Shown: positions 60,992 through 64,000 of the stretch, in pieces | Layout: each line of letters starts with the position of its first letter | Position numbering within the stretch: the stretch's first letter is position 1 | Origin: Geothrix sp. 21YS21S-2 | GTDB lineage: Bacteria > Acidobacteriota > Holophagae > Holophagales > Holophagaceae | Length of the DNA stretch: 64,000 nt | NCBI RefSeq assembly: GCF_030846775.1 | Contig: NZ_CP132910.1 | Coordinates: forward strand, 4,963,001-5,027,000 | Direction: 5' to 3' | Translations under genes and position numbers: made by a program | The notes under the pieces: generated by a model | What the model was told of the DNA's origin: nothing | Databases searched by the model: none | Seen by the model: the letters and a program-made list of their open reading frames with translations, nothing else

Positions 60992-61201
60992 ATTAACCCA
61001 GCCTACTCGACTATTGAGTGCAGGGTCTGCCACGCAATCAATCCCGACCTTACTGACCTTCGGGTACGGAAATGGATCTGCTCCGGGTGCCAAACGCATC
61101 ACCATAGGGATGGTCACAGCGACGAAAAACTCCTGGTCACCTATTTGGACGCCTTAGAATCCCTCAATGGCGGGAGAAGGGATCGGAGTGAATCAAGGTA
61201 G
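60992..61201 (+). pseudogene. TnpB/Cas12-like RuvC nuclease, 3' part
   Basis: 69 codons then stop. INPAYSTIECRVCHAINPDL opens a zinc ribbon, and KWICSGCQTHHHRDGHSDEK completes it (CxxC...CxxC) and carries the third RuvC Asp (HRDG...; Asp379 of the rejoined protein). This is the usual C-terminal order of TnpB proteins (zinc ribbon, then D-x-N-A-like motif). An in-frame TGA at 60983-60985 marks foreign IS91 sequence upstream. Joining 58572 to 60992 keeps the frame. Confidence 0.65.
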
Positions 61202-61422
61202 GCAGCCAGTCCCCACTTGCGCTTGGTGGTGCAGGAAGAAGGAGTAGGGGTCCAAGGATAGATTGTGTGCCCTCGTGGTGCCTAGATAGGGTGACCAGGA
61301 ATGACATAGCAGCCATGGTGCTTAAGTAATGTCTTTGGAAAGTGGCTGGTTTCATGGTCTACGGGAGAGAGGATTGCCTTCAGCTATACTCAATCCATCA
61401 TCCCAACCCCCATGGAGACCCT

Positions 61423-62424
61423 TTGCTGGTCAAAACCTTCGCCCTAGCGCTATGCCTCCCATTTCTCGTGCCTGGTGCCCTCCTGGGGAACGATGGCGCC
61501 GCTGAGGTCGCCCAGGGTGGCATCCGGCTCAAGCAAGAGCGGCGGGTCGCCATGGTCAAGGAACGCCTTTTTATCAGCAAGAAGAAGGTGCGGGTCGAAT
61601 ACGAGTTCAGGAACGAGTCCCCGGAGGCTGTGACCACTGAGATCGCCTTTCCGATCCCGGAATACCACCTTGACCTCGGGTACGGCTGGGCGCCCTTCGA
61701 TGACTTCAAGGTATGGGTGGACGACAAGCCCCTCTCCCACAAGGTAGAGGCGAGAGCCTACGTGAATGGGCGCGAGATCACCCCCGAACTGGAGTCCATG
61801 AAGCTGGATGTTGCGACCTTTGCCGGGTTCGAGGAGCCCAAGGACGCCCGGCTTCCTTTTCGATCACAAATCCGTGAGTGCTCTCGTAGCCAGAAGCAAC
61901 GACTGATTGCCTTGGGTGCCATCAACGCCGAGGATGATGTCGAAGCCCAGTGGTCGGTCAGGAAGACCTATCACTGGACCCAGACCTTTCCGGCGCAGGG
62001 GGTGATGAAGATCGCCCACGAATACACCCCAGTCTGTGGTGGCTCAGCTGCACTGAGCCTCCCGACACTCCAGGCACCCATCAAGGGTTGGCATAACGAG
62101 AATGCCGACCCAGCCTGCCCGGACGGTGGATTCATCCAGTCCTTCAAGAGAGCCGTTGCCGCCAACCACAAACAGCACCCGGACGGACTGTATGCCAACC
62201 AGGAGTCCCTGAGTGCTGAGTGGGTCCGCTACATCCTGACGACCGCGAATACCTGGAAGACTCCCATCCTGGACTTCGAGTTGACTGTGGAGCGTAACCC
62301 TGGCGAACTCATCACGTTCTGCTGGGATGGTCCGGTCGAGAAGACAGGTGCCAATACCTTCCGGGCTAGGAAGACGGACTTCACGCCCACAAAGGAACTG
62401 ACAGTCTACTTCCTCCAGCCCTGA
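61423..62424 (+). CDS. DUF4424 family secreted protein
   Basis: 333 residues from TTG 61423 with GGAG 5 nt upstream; the long frame starts earlier (61342) but without an SD. A signal peptide (LVKTFALALCLPFLVPGALL) precedes a body with GGIRLKQERRVAMVKERLFI, VRVEYEFRNESPEAVTTEIA and YHWTQTFPAQGVMKIAHEY, as in DUF4424, a periplasmic beta-rich family. A candidate -10 (TATACT) is at 61385-61390. Function unknown. Confidence 0.8.
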   Translation: MLVKTFALALCLPFLVPGALLGNDGAAEVAQGGIRLKQERRVAMVKERLFISKKKVRVEYEFRNESPEAVTTEIAFPIPEYHLDLGYGWAPFDDFKVWVDDKPLSHKVEARAYVNGREITPELESMKLDVATFAGFEEPKDARLPFRSQIRECSRSQKQRLIALGAINAEDDVEAQWSVRKTYHWTQTFPAQGVMKIAHEYTPVCGGSAALSLPTLQAPIKGWHNENADPACPDGGFIQSFKRAVAANHKQHPDGLYANQESLSAEWVRYILTTANTWKTPILDFELTVERNPGELITFCWDGPVEKTGANTFRARKTDFTPTKELTVYFLQP

Positions 62425-62497
62425 CCATGGAGGCGGTCTAGCACCCTCTACCCACCTACTGGAAAAGCCCAAAACCGTCTCTACCAAAGAGGAAGTC

Positions 62498-62849
62498 ATG
62501 ACCCTGCGCGAGGAACTTTTGAGCATCCTGGAGGCGTGGTTTGGTGACACGGCAGGCGTCTATGTGCACGCTGGGGTGGACGCCGATGGCTTACTACGGT
62601 GGGTTACGCTCCAGCATCCGTGAGAGCCTCTGTGACCCCTTCCTGGTCAATGCCAAGGTGATGCCGCCAGGATTCGAGGGGCACGATGAGGGCGCTGAAC
62701 TGGCAGGCTACTGTCTGGCGCACAAAGCGGGTTACTGGCTTGTATACCGCCCCGAAGATGCTGCCTTCTACTGCTTCTGGGGAGCCACGGCTTCAACCCT
62801 AGGTGCCCATGGTGTCACTGGCACCCCTCTCTACTGCTGGTCTGCCTGA
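62498..62849 (+). pseudogene. Small protein gene with apparent frameshift
   Basis: ATG 62498 with GAGGAAG upstream begins MTLREELLSILEAWFGD and stops after 41 codons (62621-62623). In the other frame a second ORF (from ~62586) continues YYGGLRSSIRESLCDPFLVN, HKAGYWLVYRPEDAAFYCFW to 62849. The two look like halves of one ~115-residue protein shifted near 62586, but two separate tiny genes cannot be excluded. No family recognised. Confidence 0.45.
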
Positions 62850-63027
62850 CGCCCGATTCGAACCCTTCCCAGCACTTCCCCTGCTAGACAGACCTTTTGG
62901 TAAAGCCCTAACCCGCCTCTGGCGACACAAATACTTGACCGCTCAAGCACCTCTTAATGGTGCCAGACTGGGTGGAAAGCCTCCGAATCCTGGGTATTTC
63001 ATTTCCCCCTTTAATGTCGAGGACCCT

Positions 63028-64000
63028 ATGCGACTGATTCTAAATCCCCTTGCCACATTCGTATCCCTCTCATTGGTTGCCCAGGCACCCCCAGTGGTCA
63101 CTACACGGAGCGACAGGAACCAGGTCCGGCTCACCCTTTATCAGAACGGACGGGCGTTCATTCAGGAGAATCGCACTGTAACTCTGCCCAAGGGCGAAGT
63201 CTTGCTTCACATTGAGGACTTGGCGTCGAGCCTCATCCCTACGACTTTGCAAATTCAGAATCCCGATCTGGGTAGTTCAACAGGTGTCGTGCGGCAATCT
63301 TTTCTGTTCACCCGCCCGACCGCCCAGCAACTCCTCGGTCGCTTCGAGGGCAAGCGGGTCAAAGTGGCAAGCACGCTCGGGGGTGTCGACACCATTGAAC
63401 AGGCGACCCTGCTTTCATTTGAGGGGGAGAGTGCCGTATTGCAGTACCCGGACCGGGTGGAAGTTCTTGGTGCTTCCTCTGCGAAACGAATCCTCATTCC
63501 CGGACTTCCCCCCGAAGTCCCTGCCTCTCCAAGAATGGAAGTGGCATTGACCACTCCAGTGGGTGGGAAGCGGGAGTTTTCTATCGCATACATCAGTTCG
63601 GATTTTCAGTGGACACCGACATACTCGGTGATCATCAACCCAACTGAGAAAATGATCGACTTGACCGCATGGGCAACGATCCTCAATGGCACGAAGACCC
63701 AGTTCAACCAAGCAAAGGTTGACCTTCTTGCAGGGGATGTGCCGATGCAGCCAGACGCGCGTTCCAGGGACAAGGTCATGCAATATGATGCGCCGCCTCC
63801 TCCGCCTCCCCCGCCTGGGTTAATGCAATTCGCTGGAGGAACCCTCCCCAGCAGCATGAACGCTGGCGAACGCAAGGTATACCCTATCCCAGGGAAATTG
63901 GACCTACTCCCTCAGCAGTCCGTTCAAGTGCCGTTTCTCGAAGTCCATGGCATCAAGGTACGCAAGGAGTACAGACTCTTCCGAAACCTGTTCCTCGACG
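63028..64000 (+). CDS. DUF4139 family protein, 5' part (open at right window edge)
   Basis: 324 codons seen, no stop before 64000. ATG 63028 with GAGG upstream; signal peptide LATFVSLSLVAQA. Body: RLTLYQNGRAFIQENRTVTL, IAYISSDFQWTPTYSVIINP and VDLLAGDVP, which mark DUF4139 (mucoidy-inhibitor-like beta-barrel/coiled-coil envelope proteins). A Pro-rich run (PPPPPPPG) follows. Secreted; function unknown. Same strand as the DUF4424 gene, with a 178-bp gap after the small frameshifted gene. Confidence 0.8.
   Translation, partial: MRLILNPLATFVSLSLVAQAPPVVTTRSDRNQVRLTLYQNGRAFIQENRTVTLPKGEVLLHIEDLASSLIPTTLQIQNPDLGSSTGVVRQSFLFTRPTAQQLLGRFEGKRVKVASTLGGVDTIEQATLLSFEGESAVLQYPDRVEVLGASSAKRILIPGLPPEVPASPRMEVALTTPVGGKREFSIAYISSDFQWTPTYSVIINPTEKMIDLTAWATILNGTKTQFNQAKVDLLAGDVPMQPDARSRDKVMQYDAPPPPPPPPGLMQFAGGTLPSSMNAGERKVYPIPGKLDLLPQQSVQVPFLEVHGIKVRKEYRLFRNLFLD

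Larger units (their letters stand above)
55848..64000. mobile_element. Integrative element beside the tRNA-Arg att site, right end outside window
   Basis: From the att scar rightward GC falls, and the genes are integrase, RuvC-type nuclease (interrupted by IS91), and envelope-type DUF4424/DUF4139 genes. Since the displaced tRNA 3' half and its native terminator lie at the left border, the element should extend rightward to an intact tRNA-Arg(ACG). No second copy was found up to 64000. Whether the last genes belong to it is not certain. Confidence 0.55.

Overview
The window is a GC-rich bacterial chromosome segment (about 70% GC by eye over the first 49 kb) with dense short operons, many lipoproteins and TonB/RND-type envelope genes, two hybrid sensor kinases built on one plan, and GTG/TTG starts with clear Shine-Dalgarno (SD) sites. 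Gene content and composition fit a Gram-negative soil or sediment bacterium; an acidobacterium of the Holophagae type (Geothrix/Mesoterricola-like) is my best guess, but this is inference because no rRNA or other phylogenetic marker is present.

1-31.7 kb is an orderly core region: the tail of a hybrid histidine kinase, a GH13 amylase-family enzyme, a MenI/YdiI-type thioesterase, a membrane-anchored tandem nitroreductase of SagB type, a SDR protein that lacks its catalytic Tyr/Lys, a Nudix hydrolase, a complete overlapping recC-recB-recD operon, a convergent PD-(D/E)XK-like protein with a substituted active site, an APC permease, lipoproteins, an MBL-fold hydrolase, ppk2-phhB, tpx, and an arsenic operon (arsR-arsM-acr3-arsC plus a translationally coupled esterase).

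31.7-49.4 kb starts with an IS110-family insertion sequence with inverted ends and structured non-coding ends (bridge-RNA candidate). Two regulator/oxidoreductase divergons follow (AraC-SDR and MmyB-type XRE-epimerase), then an EmrAB-OprM-type efflux operon under a MarR regulator with a palindrome in its promoter, a secreted PPOX-fold protein, a large hybrid kinase, and an iron-uptake pair (TonB-dependent siderophore receptor plus PepSY membrane protein) downstream of a Fur-like palindrome.

49.8-64 kb is accessory DNA with lower GC and heavy decay. A mosaic of defence-gene fragments (DUF3427 helicase tail, BREX BrxC piece, ATPase tail) precedes an AbiEi/AbiEii toxin-antitoxin pair. An IS21 element with a 5-bp target duplication has split the toxin after codon 9, and its end restores an in-frame chimeric ORF. 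Next comes the 3' half of a tRNA-Arg(ACG) plus its terminator, an attachment-site scar, followed by a tyrosine integrase and an integrative element that runs off the right edge. Inside it, a TnpB/Cas12-like RuvC nuclease gene is cut in two by an IS91-family element. The two halves can be rejoined in frame to give the complete D-E-D catalytic set and a zinc ribbon. DUF4424 and DUF4139 envelope genes follow; the DUF4139 gene is open at the right edge.

The most unusual items are the split RuvC nuclease, the IS21-interrupted AbiE toxin with a salvaged reading frame, the defence-gene mosaic, and the IS110 element with its structured ends.
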